From assembly GCA_963716215.1 (NCBI GenBank), contig OY970298.1, positions 3,844,001-3,908,000 of the forward strand: a stretch of 64,000 bases of DNA, in the 5' to 3' direction. The stretch's first letter is position 1. Every line of letters starts with the position of its first letter. A program made the translations under genes and the position numbers. This DNA comes from JACVRW01 sp963716215. Its GTDB lineage: Bacteria; Actinomycetota; Thermoleophilia; Solirubrobacterales; Thermoleophilaceae. Of the stretch, positions 23,866 to 33,694 are shown piece after piece. Below the pieces are notes generated by a model, which was not told the DNA's origin, searched no databases, and saw only the letters and a program-made list of their open reading frames with translations.

Positions 23866-24438
23866 ATGCAGCTCTCGCGAATCGCCGCCGCGCTGCTCGC
23901 CGCGGCCCTCCTGTGCCTCCCCGCCTCGCAGGCGTCGGCGAAAGTCCTCTACGTCGGCGACAGCCTCGGGGTCGGAACGACTCCCCAGCTACGACTCCCT
24001 CACCTCGACGCCGACACGCGCGTCGGCCGGACCTCGGCGCAGGGACTGGGAGTGCTGCGCTCGCGGCTGCGCCGCGGTCACCGGGTGGTGGTTTTCGACC
24101 TAGGCACAAACGACTACAGCGCACCTAAGCTGGCGCGCAACCTGCGGCGGGCTCGGCGGATCAGCGGGCACCGTTTGATGATCGTCTTCACGATCAACAA
24201 GCCCGGCGTGGGAACGTTCAACAAGGCCATCCGCCGGTTCGCCGCCACTGCTCACGACGTCACCCTCGTCGATTGGCACTCACTGGCGCACGCCAAGCGA
24301 CTCCTGACAAGCGACGGGGTGCACACCGACCTCGTCGGATACCACCGTCGCGCGATGCTGCTGGCACGCACGCTCACTCGTCGCGCAGGCGCTCCAGCGC
24401 CGCCCGGCGCCAGCGCTCCGTCCGACCCACCTCGTTGA
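23866..24438 (+). CDS. Secreted SGNH-hydrolase-fold protein
   Basis: A 190-residue exported protein. The signal peptide (about 1-25, ASQASA) is followed by 'VLYVGDSLGVGTTPQL' (block I Ser), 'VVVFDLGTNDYSA' (block III Asn) and 'LLTSDGVHTDLVGYHRRA' (Asp and His of block V), giving a full SGNH esterase/acyltransferase triad. It resembles the extracellular domain of OatA-like acyltransferases; the substrate is unknown. The Pro/Ala-rich tail overlaps the convergent metF gene by 65 bases. Confidence 0.82.
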   Translation: MQLSRIAAALLAAALLCLPASQASAKVLYVGDSLGVGTTPQLRLPHLDADTRVGRTSAQGLGVLRSRLRRGHRVVVFDLGTNDYSAPKLARNLRRARRISGHRLMIVFTINKPGVGTFNKAIRRFAATAHDVTLVDWHSLAHAKRLLTSDGVHTDLVGYHRRAMLLARTLTRRAGAPAPPGASAPSDPPR

Positions 24439-25231
24439 ACGTGTAGAAGTGCAGTCCCCCCACGCGGGCGGCCGGGTCGGTCACCGACGACGCCAGCTCA
24501 CGCACCAGCCGGTCGGGCTTGAACTGGCGCGCGACCAGGCGCGCCACCCAGTTGCGGTGGTGGCCGAGGAAGCGCGCCGACTCGCCCAGGCCGATCTTCA
24601 TCGAGACCCGGATCAGCTTCGTGTAGTCGACGTTTCCCGGCAGGCCGATCCAGATCGGCAGGTCTGTGCCGCGCCGGCGCACCTCGGCGATCCACGCAGC
24701 GATCACATCGGCGTCGAAGCAGATCTGGCTGACGATGTGGGTGGCCATCGGGGCCTTCACGAACATCGCCCTGATCGTCTCCTCGTCGCTGATCAGGTGG
24801 TGGCTCTCCGGGTAGCCGGTGATCCCGATCGCCGCGAACTCCGCCCGGCGCGGGCCCATCGCCTCCAGCAGCTCGGCGGCGCCCGTGAATTCCCCGGCCG
24901 GGTCGGTGGTGTCGCCGGCGAGCACGAACAGCTCGGTCACGCCCGCGCTCAGCAGGCGGCTGAGCACCTCATCGAGGTGGGCGCTGTCGCGCACCAGGCG
25001 CGCGGACAGGTGCGGGACCGCGGTGTAGCCCGCACGTGTCAGGCGCTCGGTGAGATCGAACGTGGCCTCCAAGCCCTTGCTGGGCGAGGCGGTCACGGTC
25101 ACCTTCACGTCCGTTCCCAGGTGCGCCAGCACCTCCTCCTCGATGCCGTCCAGCGGCAGCACCTCGAAGCGGGCGTTGCGCAGCAGGTCCCTCAAGGCTC
25201 CCGGTCGGGTTTCCGCTCGCGACGCCGTCAT
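24374..25231 (-). CDS. metF: Methylenetetrahydrofolate reductase family protein (MetF-like)
   Basis: A 285-residue TIM-barrel protein of the 5,10-methylene-THF reductase family. 'KVTVTASPSKGLEATFDLTERL', 'VPHLSARLVRDSAHLDEVLSRL', 'TELFVLAGDT', 'FAAIGITGYPESHH', 'ICFDADVIAAWI' and 'PIWIGLPGNVDYTKLIRVSMKIGLGES' line up with the barrel. MetF normally makes methyl-THF; among methyl-group catabolic genes it more likely runs backwards, oxidising methyl-THF released by a demethylase. Its ATG is four bases from operator site 3, whose TATATC would act as a -10 for a leaderless mRNA. It is divergent from the GntR gene. Confidence 0.85.
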   Translation of the reverse strand: MTASRAETRPGALRDLLRNARFEVLPLDGIEEEVLAHLGTDVKVTVTASPSKGLEATFDLTERLTRAGYTAVPHLSARLVRDSAHLDEVLSRLLSAGVTELFVLAGDTTDPAGEFTGAAELLEAMGPRRAEFAAIGITGYPESHHLISDEETIRAMFVKAPMATHIVSQICFDADVIAAWIAEVRRRGTDLPIWIGLPGNVDYTKLIRVSMKIGLGESARFLGHHRNWVARLVARQFKPDRLVRELASSVTDPAARVGGLHFYTFNEVGRTERWRRAALERLRDE

Positions 25232-25234
25232 CGC

Positions 25235-25244
25235 TGATATATCA
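25235..25244. promoter_or_regulatory. GntR-regulator operator palindrome, site 3 (metF)
   Basis: Perfect TGATATATCA three bases upstream of the metF ATG, overlapping its likely -10 element. Confidence 0.78.
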
Positions 25245-25264
25245 GGCTACCAGTACCCGCCAAT

Positions 25265-25274
25265 TGATATATCT
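25265..25274. promoter_or_regulatory. GntR-regulator operator palindrome, site 4 (autoregulation)
   Basis: TGATATATCT, nine of ten bases matching the other sites, six bases before the GntR-gene ATG. It is centred 30 bases (about three helical turns) from site 3, so two dimers could bind on the same face and cooperate. Confidence 0.7.
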
Positions 25275-25280
25275 GACTCG

Positions 25281-25988
25281 ATGGCCGCCACGCCGACGAG
25301 CCCGAGCACCCCTGCGGACGGGCCTCCGGCCGCCGACGCCGCGCCCTCCACCACGCTCGTGGCTGAGCGTGCCTACGTCGAGCTGCGCGACCGCATCGTG
25401 ACCCTGCGCCTGGCCCCCGGCACCGTGCTGCGCGAGGACGAGCTGATGCGCGAGCTTGACATCGGGAGGACGCCGCTGCGCGAGGCGGTCAAGCGCCTGG
25501 CGCTCGAGAACCTGCTGTCGGTGCAGCCGCGGCGCGGGACGTTCGTCGCGGCGGTCGAGGCGGCGGACATCGTGAACATCACCGAGGTGCGCGTGGAGCT
25601 CGAGGGCTACGCGGCCGAGCTGGCGGCACAGCGCATGGACACCGGCGCCCGCGCCGCCGCGGAGGCACTGCTGCACGAAGTCGAGGAGCTCGGCGAGCCC
25701 GACGACCAGGACTGGCTGATGCGCTTCGACCAGCGCATCCACAGGTTCACCTGGGAGGCCGCCGGCAACCCCTTCCTGACCGAGACACTGGAGCGCTACT
25801 TCACCCACTCGCTGCGCATCTGGTACCTCGTGCTGGAGCGCCTGCCCGGCCTCGAGCACGCCGTGCACGACCAGACGCATCTGCTCGAGGCCCTGCTCGC
25901 CGGCGAGGGCGAGCGCGCCCGCGAGATCATGCGCGAGCACGTACGCGACTTCCAGCGCGAGATCCTCGCCGCCTTCAGCCGGTCCTGA
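25281..25988 (+). CDS. GntR-family (FadR-type) transcriptional regulator
   Basis: A 235-residue regulator. The winged helix is at about 30-95 ('AYVELRDRIVTLRLAPGTVLREDELMRELDIGRTPLREAVKRLALENLLSVQPRRGTFVA'), followed by the helical FCD ligand domain ('EVRVELEGYAAELAAQR', 'FDQRIHRFTWEAAGNPFLTETLERYF', 'HDQTHLLEALLAGEGERAREIMREHV'), whose Asp/His residues can form the metal-ligand site. ATG 25281 was chosen because upstream reading would run across the divergent promoter. It is followed after three bases by the aldehyde dehydrogenase gene. The TGATATATCA sites beside it and at related genes are its probable operators. Confidence 0.9.
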   Translation: MAATPTSPSTPADGPPAADAAPSTTLVAERAYVELRDRIVTLRLAPGTVLREDELMRELDIGRTPLREAVKRLALENLLSVQPRRGTFVAAVEAADIVNITEVRVELEGYAAELAAQRMDTGARAAAEALLHEVEELGEPDDQDWLMRFDQRIHRFTWEAAGNPFLTETLERYFTHSLRIWYLVLERLPGLEHAVHDQTHLLEALLAGEGERAREIMREHVRDFQREILAAFSRS

Positions 25989-25991
25989 GCC

Positions 25992-27431
25992 TTGGCCACG
26001 CGCATGTTCATCGACGGGGAGTGGTGCGACGCCGCGGGCGGAGCGACCGTCGAGGCCACCAGCCCGGCCACCGGAGAGTCGCTCGGCGCCGTGGCCGAGG
26101 GCGACCGCGACGACGCCCGCCGGGCGATCGCGGCCGCCAACGCCGCCTTCGGATCATGGGCTGCGCGGACCGGCTTCGAGCGCGCCGCGCTGATGCACCG
26201 GGTGGCCGACGTGTGCGAGCGCCGCCGGGACGACCTGGCCCGCGTGCTCACGCTCGACCAGGGCAAGCCGCTCAAGGCGGAGGCAGAGGGCGAGGTGGGC
26301 GAGCTGATCGAGTTCTGGCGGATGGCCGCCGAGGACGGCAAGCGCCTGGAGGGCTCGATCCCCGAAAGCGCCGCGCCGGGGCGCCGCGTGCTGCTGCTGC
26401 GCCGTCCGCTCGGCGTGCTCGGTCTGATCACGCCCTGGAACTGGCCCTACACGATGCCCGCCGAGGTGATGGCCCCGGCACTGGCGTGCGGGAACACGGT
26501 GGTGTGGACGCCGGCGCCCTCGACCGCGGTCTGCTCGGGGGTGCTCGCCGAGTGCGTGGCCGAGGCCGACCTGCCCCCCGGGGTCTTCAACATGGTGCTG
26601 GGCCCGGGCCCGGAGGTGGGCGACGAGCTGGCCGCGAACCCCGGTACGCGCGCGGTCGCGTTCACCGGCTCCACCGAGACCGGGCTTACGGTCGCGCGGC
26701 GCGCCGCCGGCAAGGCACAGCTGCTCGAGATGGGTGGCAACGGCCCGTTCGTCGTCATGCAGGACGCCGACCTGCCGGCCGCCGCGGAGGCCGCGCGAGT
26801 TGGCGCTTTTTTGGGCGCCGGCCAGAGCTGCTCGGCCGCCGAGCGGCTGCTGGTGCACGACGCCGTGCGCGAGCAGTTCGTGGAGCTGCTCGCCGCGCAG
26901 GTGCGGGACGAGGTGCGCCTCGGCGACCCGCTCGACGAGGCGACCACGATGGGCCCAGTGAACAACGAGCCCGGCGCCGAGAAGATGGACCGCCACGTGG
27001 CGGACGCCGTGGAGCGCGGCGCCACCGTGGTCACGGGCGGCAGCCGCGCCGACGGCTTCCCGACCGGCCTCTACTGGCAGCCGACGGTGCTGGACGACGT
27101 GCCGTCCGATTCGATCGCCGTCACGGAGGAGACCTTCGGTCCAATTGCGCCAATCGTGGGCATCGATTCGCTCGAGCAGGCCATCGAGCAGACCAACGCC
27201 CAGCGCTACGGACTGATGGCGGCGATCTTCACCAGCGACCTGGCGGCCGGGCTGCGCTACGCCGATTCCGTTGCCATGGGGCTGGTCAACATCAACGAAA
27301 CCACGAACTACTGGGAGCCCCACCTGCCCTGGGGCGGGCGCGCGCGATCGGAGAGCGGCATCGGACGGGTGGGCGGCGCCCACCCGATGGACAGCCTCAC
27401 GGAGCTGCAGACGGTCCTCTTTAAGGGCTGA
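25992..27431 (+). CDS. Aldehyde dehydrogenase, probably betaine-aldehyde dehydrogenase (BetB-like)
   Basis: NAD(P)-dependent aldehyde dehydrogenase of 479 residues. Motifs: 'LGLITPWNWPYTMPAEVMAPALACGNTVVWTPAPST' (cofactor site), 'FTGSTETG', 'LEMGGNGPFVV' (general-base region, Gly-Asn-Gly in place of the common GGK/GGN), catalytic Cys in 'GQSCSAAERL', and 'EETFGPIAPI'. With choline dehydrogenase in the same regulon, conversion of betaine aldehyde to glycine betaine is the most likely role; formaldehyde or other aldehydes remain possible. TTG start, three bases after the GntR stop, so it is probably co-transcribed and controlled by operator site 4. Confidence 0.88.
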   Translation: MATRMFIDGEWCDAAGGATVEATSPATGESLGAVAEGDRDDARRAIAAANAAFGSWAARTGFERAALMHRVADVCERRRDDLARVLTLDQGKPLKAEAEGEVGELIEFWRMAAEDGKRLEGSIPESAAPGRRVLLLRRPLGVLGLITPWNWPYTMPAEVMAPALACGNTVVWTPAPSTAVCSGVLAECVAEADLPPGVFNMVLGPGPEVGDELAANPGTRAVAFTGSTETGLTVARRAAGKAQLLEMGGNGPFVVMQDADLPAAAEAARVGAFLGAGQSCSAAERLLVHDAVREQFVELLAAQVRDEVRLGDPLDEATTMGPVNNEPGAEKMDRHVADAVERGATVVTGGSRADGFPTGLYWQPTVLDDVPSDSIAVTEETFGPIAPIVGIDSLEQAIEQTNAQRYGLMAAIFTSDLAAGLRYADSVAMGLVNINETTNYWEPHLPWGGRARSESGIGRVGGAHPMDSLTELQTVLFKG

Positions 27432-27439
27432 TTGTGCGC

Positions 27440-27456
27440 TTGCCAGACGCTGGCAA
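27440..27456. promoter_or_regulatory. Inverted repeat between aldehyde dehydrogenase and betaine transporter
   Basis: TTGCCAG-ACG-CTGGCAA, perfect seven-base arms with a three-base spacer, eight bases after the aldehyde dehydrogenase stop and 14 bases before operator site 5. It may be a second operator upstream of the transporter promoter or a weak terminator; there is no U-run. Confidence 0.45.
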
Positions 27457-27469
27457 CGCCCCTGAAGCC

Positions 27470-27479
27470 TGATATATCA
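27470..27479. promoter_or_regulatory. GntR-regulator operator palindrome, site 5 (betaine transporter)
   Basis: Perfect TGATATATCA nine bases before the GTG of the transporter ATPase gene; its TATATC would be the -10 element of a leaderless transcript. Confidence 0.78.
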
Positions 27480-27488
27480 TCGCGCTCA

Positions 27489-28599
<1,111 letters not shown>

Positions 28600-28613
<14 letters not shown>

Positions 28614-30594
28614 CGGCAGGGTCGCCGCACCGGCGGCGTTCACGCCGAGCTCGCGCTGGCGCGGCCGTCCCACCCAGGTCGGGGCCATCGTGGCCCTGAT
28701 GCTGGTGGCCTACTTCCTACTCAAGGACGAGTTCCCCTGGCCCACGTCGCTCACCTGGGTGGAGCTGCCCGAGCGGCTAGACAGCGCCCAGGGCTGGCTG
28801 CTCGACGAGCGCACGGCCGAGAACCCGAACATCATCTTCGCCATCCTCGACGGGTTCCGCGCGCTCGCGGACTGGCTGGTGACCGCCGTCAACGACGTGC
28901 TGCTGTGGCTCACCTGGATCGGCACGATCGCCGCGTCGGTCCTGATCGTGCTGCGCTTCGGCGGCTGGCGCCCGGCCCTGATCGTGTTCGGCGCCTTCGT
29001 CTCGTTCGCGTTGATGGGCCTGTGGGAGGAGAGCATCCAGACGCTCTCGCTGATGTCCGCCGCGGTGCTGCTGTCGCTGGCGATCGGAATCCCTGTGGGA
29101 GTGCTCGCCGGCCGTTCCGACCGCATCCACCGCACGGTCACGCCGGCGCTGGACGCGATGCAGATCGTCCCGGCGTTCGCCTACCTGATGCCGGTGGTGA
29201 TCCTGTTCTCGGTGGGGCCGGCGGCCGCCGTGATCTGCACGATGATCTACGCGATCCCGCCGGCGGTGCGGATCACCGCGCTCGGCATCCGCGGCGTGAC
29301 CGCCGACTCGGTGGAGGCCGCCCGCGCGTTCGGCTCGACCACGTCGCAGACGCTCTTCAAGGTGCAGCTGCCGCTCGCCCGCCGCCAGCTGCTGCTGTCG
29401 GTCAACCAGACGATCATGTTCGCGCTGTCGCTGGTGGTGATCGCGGGCCTGATCGGCGGCCGCGGGCTCGGCGATGTCGTGACCAACGGCCTCTACTCGA
29501 ACCCCGCGCTGGCGATCCTCGCCGGCATCGCGATCGTGATCATGGCGATCGCGCTCGACCGTGCCACGGCCGCCATCGCCGACCGCACCGATCCCACTCG
29601 CGCCCACCTCACCGAGGAGGGCAAGCGGCGCGCGCGCATCCTCACGCTCGCCACGTTCGGCGGGATCGCGGCGACCGTGCTGGTGGCTCGCGCGCTGGGT
29701 GTGGACTCGCTCTATCCGGACGAGTTCGAGACCGCTACCACCGTCTACACCTCCACGATCGACGCCGACCTGCTGCGCTGGATCGACTCGGCGCTCGACT
29801 ACGTCCAGGACCCGGACTCGTTCATCTTCGGGATCACCGAGCCGATCGGAAACTTCCTGCTCGAGTACCTGCTCGAGCCGCTGCGAGTGGTGCTGGTTGA
29901 GACGCCCTGGTTCGTGGTGCTCGCCGGGCTGAGCGCGATCGCCTTCGTCCTGAGCGGCATGCGGCCGGCGGTCACCGCGCTCCTGATGCTCGCCGCGATC
30001 GGCGTCATGGGCGTGTGGGAGCCGGCCATGGACACGGCATCCCAGGTGCTGGTGGCCACCGCGCTGGCCGTGGCGATCGGCCTCGCGATCGGCATCTGGG
30101 CGGCGGAGAGCCCGCGCGTCGAGCGAGCGCTGCGCCCGCTACTCGACACGCTCCAGACGCTGCCGCAGCTCGTCTACATCATTCCGTTCATCTACTTGAT
30201 GCCGGTATCCCGCATTCCCGGGGTGGTGGCGTCGGTGCTGTACGCGATTCCGGTCGTGATCAGGCTCGTCACGAGCGGTGTGCGCAACGTGCAGCCGGCA
30301 GCCGTGGAAGCGGCGGCGGCGTTCGGCGCGTCGCGGATGCAGGTGCTGGTGAAGGTCAAGATTCCACTCGCCCGCGAGAGCATCATGCTGGGCGTCAACC
30401 AGGGGATCATCTTGGTCCTCGCGGTCGTCGTGATCGGCGGCCTGGTGGGGTCCGGCGCGCTGGGCGACATGATCGCCCGTGGGCTGCAGCGCAACGAGTT
30501 CGGCGAGGGGGTCGTGGCTTCGCTCGCAATCCTCGCCCTCGGCATCGCGCTCGACAGGGTCACGCAGGGACAGCGAAGGGTTCAACCACGATGA
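28600..30594 (+). CDS. proW: Glycine betaine ABC transporter permease, two permease domains fused (ProW-ProW)
   Basis: A 664-residue membrane protein, twice the normal ProW length. It contains two BPD_transp_1 domains: one at about 140-330 with the EAA loop 'SVEAARAFGSTTSQTLFKVQLPLARRQLLLSVNQTI', the other at about 440-655 with 'AVEAAAAFGASRMQVLVKVKIPLARESIMLGVNQGI'. Each ends in 'VIAGLIGGRGLGDVV' or 'VIGGLVGSGALGDMI'. Each half is preceded by its own N-terminal helices and a long polar loop (about 30-80 and 360-400). Gene duplication and fusion would let a single chain supply both halves of the channel. GTG start; in the operon with the ATPase and binding protein. Confidence 0.9.
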
Positions 30595-30607
30595 GGGGGG
30601 TTCTTTC

Positions 30608-31627
30608 ATGACAAACGGGCTCGCAAGGCGGTCGAGGTGGCTGCTCGCCGTCGCGGCAGCTCTGATGCTGGCGCTGTTCGCGGCGGCATGCGGAGAGGAG
30701 AAGGACGACGCAGCGTCCGACAGCGGCAGCGGCGGCGAGACGGTCGGTGCCGAGGACTGCGGCAAGGTCGTGCTCAACGAGCAGGCCTGGGCCGGCTCGA
30801 CCGCCAACACCTACATCGCGAAGGCGGTGCTGGAGGACAAGCTCGGCTGTCAGGTCGAGATCACCAAGATCGCCGAGATCCCGGTCTTCCAGGCGATGGC
30901 CGACGGCAAGGTCGACGCCGTGCTCGAGGACTGGCAGCACGTCGACGAGTACGCGCAGTACATCGACAAGGCCGGCACCGTCGTCCAGGGCGGGCCGCTT
31001 GGCGTGGAGGGCCACATCGGCTGGTTCATTCCCAAGTACGTGATGGACGAGAACCCCGAGTTCGAGACCTGGGAAGGCCTGAAGGGCAAGGAGGACCTGT
31101 TCAAGACCGCCGAGTCCGGCGACCAGGGCATGTTCCTCGGCGGCGACCCCAGCTACGTCCAGAAGGACAAGGAGCTGATCGAGGCGCTCGGGCTGAATCT
31201 CAAGCACGTGACGGCCGGCGCGGAGCCGGCGCAGGTGGCGCGCTGGAGCCAGGCCTACAAGCAGGAGGAGCCGGTCCTCTTCTACTGGTACACGCCGCAG
31301 TACCTCAACCAGGAGTACGACCTGGCCGAGGTCAAGCTGCCGCCGCGCACCGACGCGAACAAGGACTGCAAGGACGACGCCAAGGCCGGCGGCGACCCCG
31401 AGCAGTACAAGTGCGCGTACGACGTGACGATCATCAACAAGCTGTTCAGCAAGAAGTTCGCCGACAGCGGCTCGCCCGCGTTCGACGTGCTGAGCAAGAT
31501 GGAGCTCACAAACGAAGACCAGGAAGCGGTCGCCAAGGCGATCGCGGGGGACAAGGTCGACCCCGAGCAGGCTGGATCCGACTGGGTGGAGGAGAACAGC
31601 GACACGGTCGACACCTGGCTCCCGTAG
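30608..31627 (+). CDS. proX: Glycine betaine-binding lipoprotein (ProX/OpuAC-like)
   Basis: A 339-residue substrate-binding protein. The lipoprotein signal ends 'LALFAAACGEE' (Cys about 27). The mature part contains 'VVLNEQAWAGSTANTYIAKAVLEDKLGCQVEI', 'QAMADGKVDAVLEDWQHV' and 'FYWYTPQYLNQEYDLAEVKLP'; aromatic residues of the ligand cage (Trp in EQAWAG, EDWQH, FYWYTP) fit quaternary-ammonium binding. ATG 30608 is preceded by AGGGGGG. Four cysteines may form disulfides. Last gene of the transporter operon; a large palindrome follows at 31658. Confidence 0.92.
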   Translation: MTNGLARRSRWLLAVAAALMLALFAAACGEEKDDAASDSGSGGETVGAEDCGKVVLNEQAWAGSTANTYIAKAVLEDKLGCQVEITKIAEIPVFQAMADGKVDAVLEDWQHVDEYAQYIDKAGTVVQGGPLGVEGHIGWFIPKYVMDENPEFETWEGLKGKEDLFKTAESGDQGMFLGGDPSYVQKDKELIEALGLNLKHVTAGAEPAQVARWSQAYKQEEPVLFYWYTPQYLNQEYDLAEVKLPPRTDANKDCKDDAKAGGDPEQYKCAYDVTIINKLFSKKFADSGSPAFDVLSKMELTNEDQEAVAKAIAGDKVDPEQAGSDWVEENSDTVDTWLP

Positions 31628-31639
31628 ACCAGGCGCTCG

Positions 31640-33634
31640 ATGCGTGAACGCTCGATTGGAGGGCCCCGCCGCGGCGGGGCCCTCCTGATCGCCTTCGCTG
31701 CGGCGCTGGTCGCCGCGCTGCTGTCAGCGAGCCCGGCCGCGGCGCAGAAACGGCTGGGCACGCTCACGCTGCAGCCTTGCGGCGACGTGCCGCGCTGGTT
31801 GTGCGGCACGCTCCCGCGTCCGCTCGACCCGGCGAAGCCGGGCGGGCGCCAGATCGACATCGCCTTCCGCTGGCTGGCGCCGCGCCGGGCCGGTGGGGGT
31901 CATCCCGCGCTGGTGGCGGTGGAGGGCGGTCCCGGCTACCCCTCGACCGGGAGCTACGTGGAGTTCACGAGCATCTACGGCCGCCTGCTGCGTGACCGCG
32001 GCCTGCTGCTCGTGGACAACCGCGGCACGGGCGGGTCGGCGCTGATCGACTGCAAGCGGGTGCAGAGCTACTCGGGCGTCACGTTCGGGCCCAAGCTGGC
32101 GCGAGTCGTGGCGGGCTGTGCCCGCACGATCGAGCGCAAGTACGGCTCGGCCGACCTGTTCGCGACCGCATACGCGACCCGCGACATGGCCGCGGTGATC
32201 AGGGCGCTGCGTCTCGGCCGGGTGGATCTGTTCGGCGACTCGTACGGGACCTTCTTCGTGCAGTCGTTCATCTCGCGCTACCCGCGGATGCTGCACTCGG
32301 TGCTGCTCGACTCCTCGTACCCGGTGCGCGACCTGGATCCCTGGTACGTGTCGTCGATGACGGTGGGGCGCGCCGCGCTCGACGCGGTCTGCGCCCGTGA
32401 CCCGGGCTGCGCCGCCGCGGCGCCCGGCAGCGCGACGGCCCGGCTCGCACAGCTGCTGGAGCGCCTGCGCCGGCAGCCGATCAGCGGCCGCACGCGCGAC
32501 GCCGACGGCAGCCCGCTGCGGGTGCGCTTCGGGGTGCGCGAGATCGCCGACATGGTGCAGGACGCGGGGTCCGAGCCGATCATCTACCGCGAGCTGGACG
32601 CGGCCGTGCGCGCCGCGCTCGCCGGCGACAAGGCGCCGCTCGTGCGGCTGGTCGGCCAGTCGCGCAGCTACCTGCACTCGTCGGGCGGGGACTCCACGTA
32701 CTACTCCGACGGTCTCTACTGGGCGGTCGCGTGCCTGGACTACCCCCAGCTGTTCTCGATGCGCTCCTCGCCGAAGCGCCGGCGCGCCCAGCTTGCCGCG
32801 CGTCTGCTCGCGCCGCCTCCCGGTGCGTTCGACCCGTTCACGGCGCGCGAGTGGGTGACGATCGACAACTACTCCCAGCCCTACAGCGGCTGTCTCGACT
32901 GGCCGCGACCGCGCCACGAGGCGCCGCTCGTGCCTCCCGACGCAGCGCCGCTGCCGGCGTCGGTCCCGCTGCTGGTCATCGGCGGCGACCTCGACTCGCT
33001 CACGCCGTTCTCCGACGCGAAGGTGTTCGGTCCGACGCTCGGGGCGAACGTGCGGGTGGTCGAGCTGCCGAACACGACCCACGTCACGTCGCAGGGATTC
33101 ACGCCGCTGCTGGTGGGCACCCGCTGCACGCGCAAGATCATCCGCCGCTTCGTCGTCGCGCCGGAGCGGATGGCGACGCTCGACGCGGGCTGTGCGAGCT
33201 CCATCCCGCACGTCCACACGCCTGGCTCGTATCCGCGCCGCCTCGCCGGCGCGGCGCCGGCCGAGGTGACCTTCGGGCCCGATCCTGGCCTCGACGCGCG
33301 CCGCGCGGTGACGGTCGCGGCCAACGCGCTGGCCGATGCCCCGATCCGCCAGTTCTACTCGGGAGCGCGACGCGGCCCGGGCCTGCGCGGCGGCACCTTC
33401 ACCGCGAGGGGGACGAGGGTCCTGCGCCTGCGGCTGCGGCGCATCCGCTTCGTCACGGACGCCTTCGTCAGCGGCACCGGCACCTGGCGGCCGGCCGACG
33501 GTGCGGCGCGCGGCACCCTCTCGGTGACGCTCCCGGACGACGACGTGGTCCGGGTCGAGCTGCGCTGGAGCCAGCGCTCGCTGACGGCCCGCGCGCGCGT
33601 GGGTGCGTCGATCCTGACGCTGCCCGCGCCCTAG
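31640..33634 (+). CDS. Secreted alpha/beta-hydrolase, tripeptidyl-aminopeptidase-like
   Basis: A 664-residue exported serine hydrolase. The N-terminal signal ('RRGGALLIAFAAALVAALLSASPAAAQ', about 10-36) precedes the fold: oxyanion region 'VAVEGGPGYPS', 'LLLVDNRGTGGS', nucleophile GDSYG ('LFGDSYGTFFVQSFISRYP', about residue 200), Asp in 'LVIGGDLDSLTP' and His in 'ELPNTTHVTSQ', followed by the TAP-like C-terminal region. An extra about 120-residue beta-rich tail follows. It probably trims peptides outside the cell. Start ATG 31640; a 28-base palindrome overlaps codons 7-16. Confidence 0.85.
   Translation: MRERSIGGPRRGGALLIAFAAALVAALLSASPAAAQKRLGTLTLQPCGDVPRWLCGTLPRPLDPAKPGGRQIDIAFRWLAPRRAGGGHPALVAVEGGPGYPSTGSYVEFTSIYGRLLRDRGLLLVDNRGTGGSALIDCKRVQSYSGVTFGPKLARVVAGCARTIERKYGSADLFATAYATRDMAAVIRALRLGRVDLFGDSYGTFFVQSFISRYPRMLHSVLLDSSYPVRDLDPWYVSSMTVGRAALDAVCARDPGCAAAAPGSATARLAQLLERLRRQPISGRTRDADGSPLRVRFGVREIADMVQDAGSEPIIYRELDAAVRAALAGDKAPLVRLVGQSRSYLHSSGGDSTYYSDGLYWAVACLDYPQLFSMRSSPKRRRAQLAARLLAPPPGAFDPFTAREWVTIDNYSQPYSGCLDWPRPRHEAPLVPPDAAPLPASVPLLVIGGDLDSLTPFSDAKVFGPTLGANVRVVELPNTTHVTSQGFTPLLVGTRCTRKIIRRFVVAPERMATLDAGCASSIPHVHTPGSYPRRLAGAAPAEVTFGPDPGLDARRAVTVAANALADAPIRQFYSGARRGPGLRGGTFTARGTRVLRLRLRRIRFVTDAFVSGTGTWRPADGAARGTLSVTLPDDDVVRVELRWSQRSLTARARVGASILTLPAP
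31658..31685. terminator. 28-base perfect palindrome, possible terminator of the betaine-transporter operon
   Basis: GGAGGGCCCCGCCG followed directly by its complement, 31 bases after the proX stop. It has the strength of a factor-independent terminator but no U-run, and it lies inside the first codons of the hydrolase gene, so it could also attenuate that gene. Confidence 0.5.
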
Positions 33635-33643
33635 GCACAACGA

Positions 33644-33671
33644 CCGGCGCCCGCCGAGTGGCGGGCGCCGG
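33644..33671. terminator. Bidirectional terminator hairpin
   Basis: Perfect twelve-pair stem CCGGCGCCCGCC with its complement and loop GAGT, placed between the convergent hydrolase and MMPL genes. No U-run, as is common in GC-rich actinobacteria. Confidence 0.75.
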
Positions 33672-33694
33672 GGTCCTGCATGTGGGTGTAGGGG

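Noticed and set aside
25050..25280. Upstream extension of the GntR regulator to 25050
   Set aside because: It would run through the divergent metF promoter and both operator copies; the ATG at 25281 gives a normal FadR-type length.
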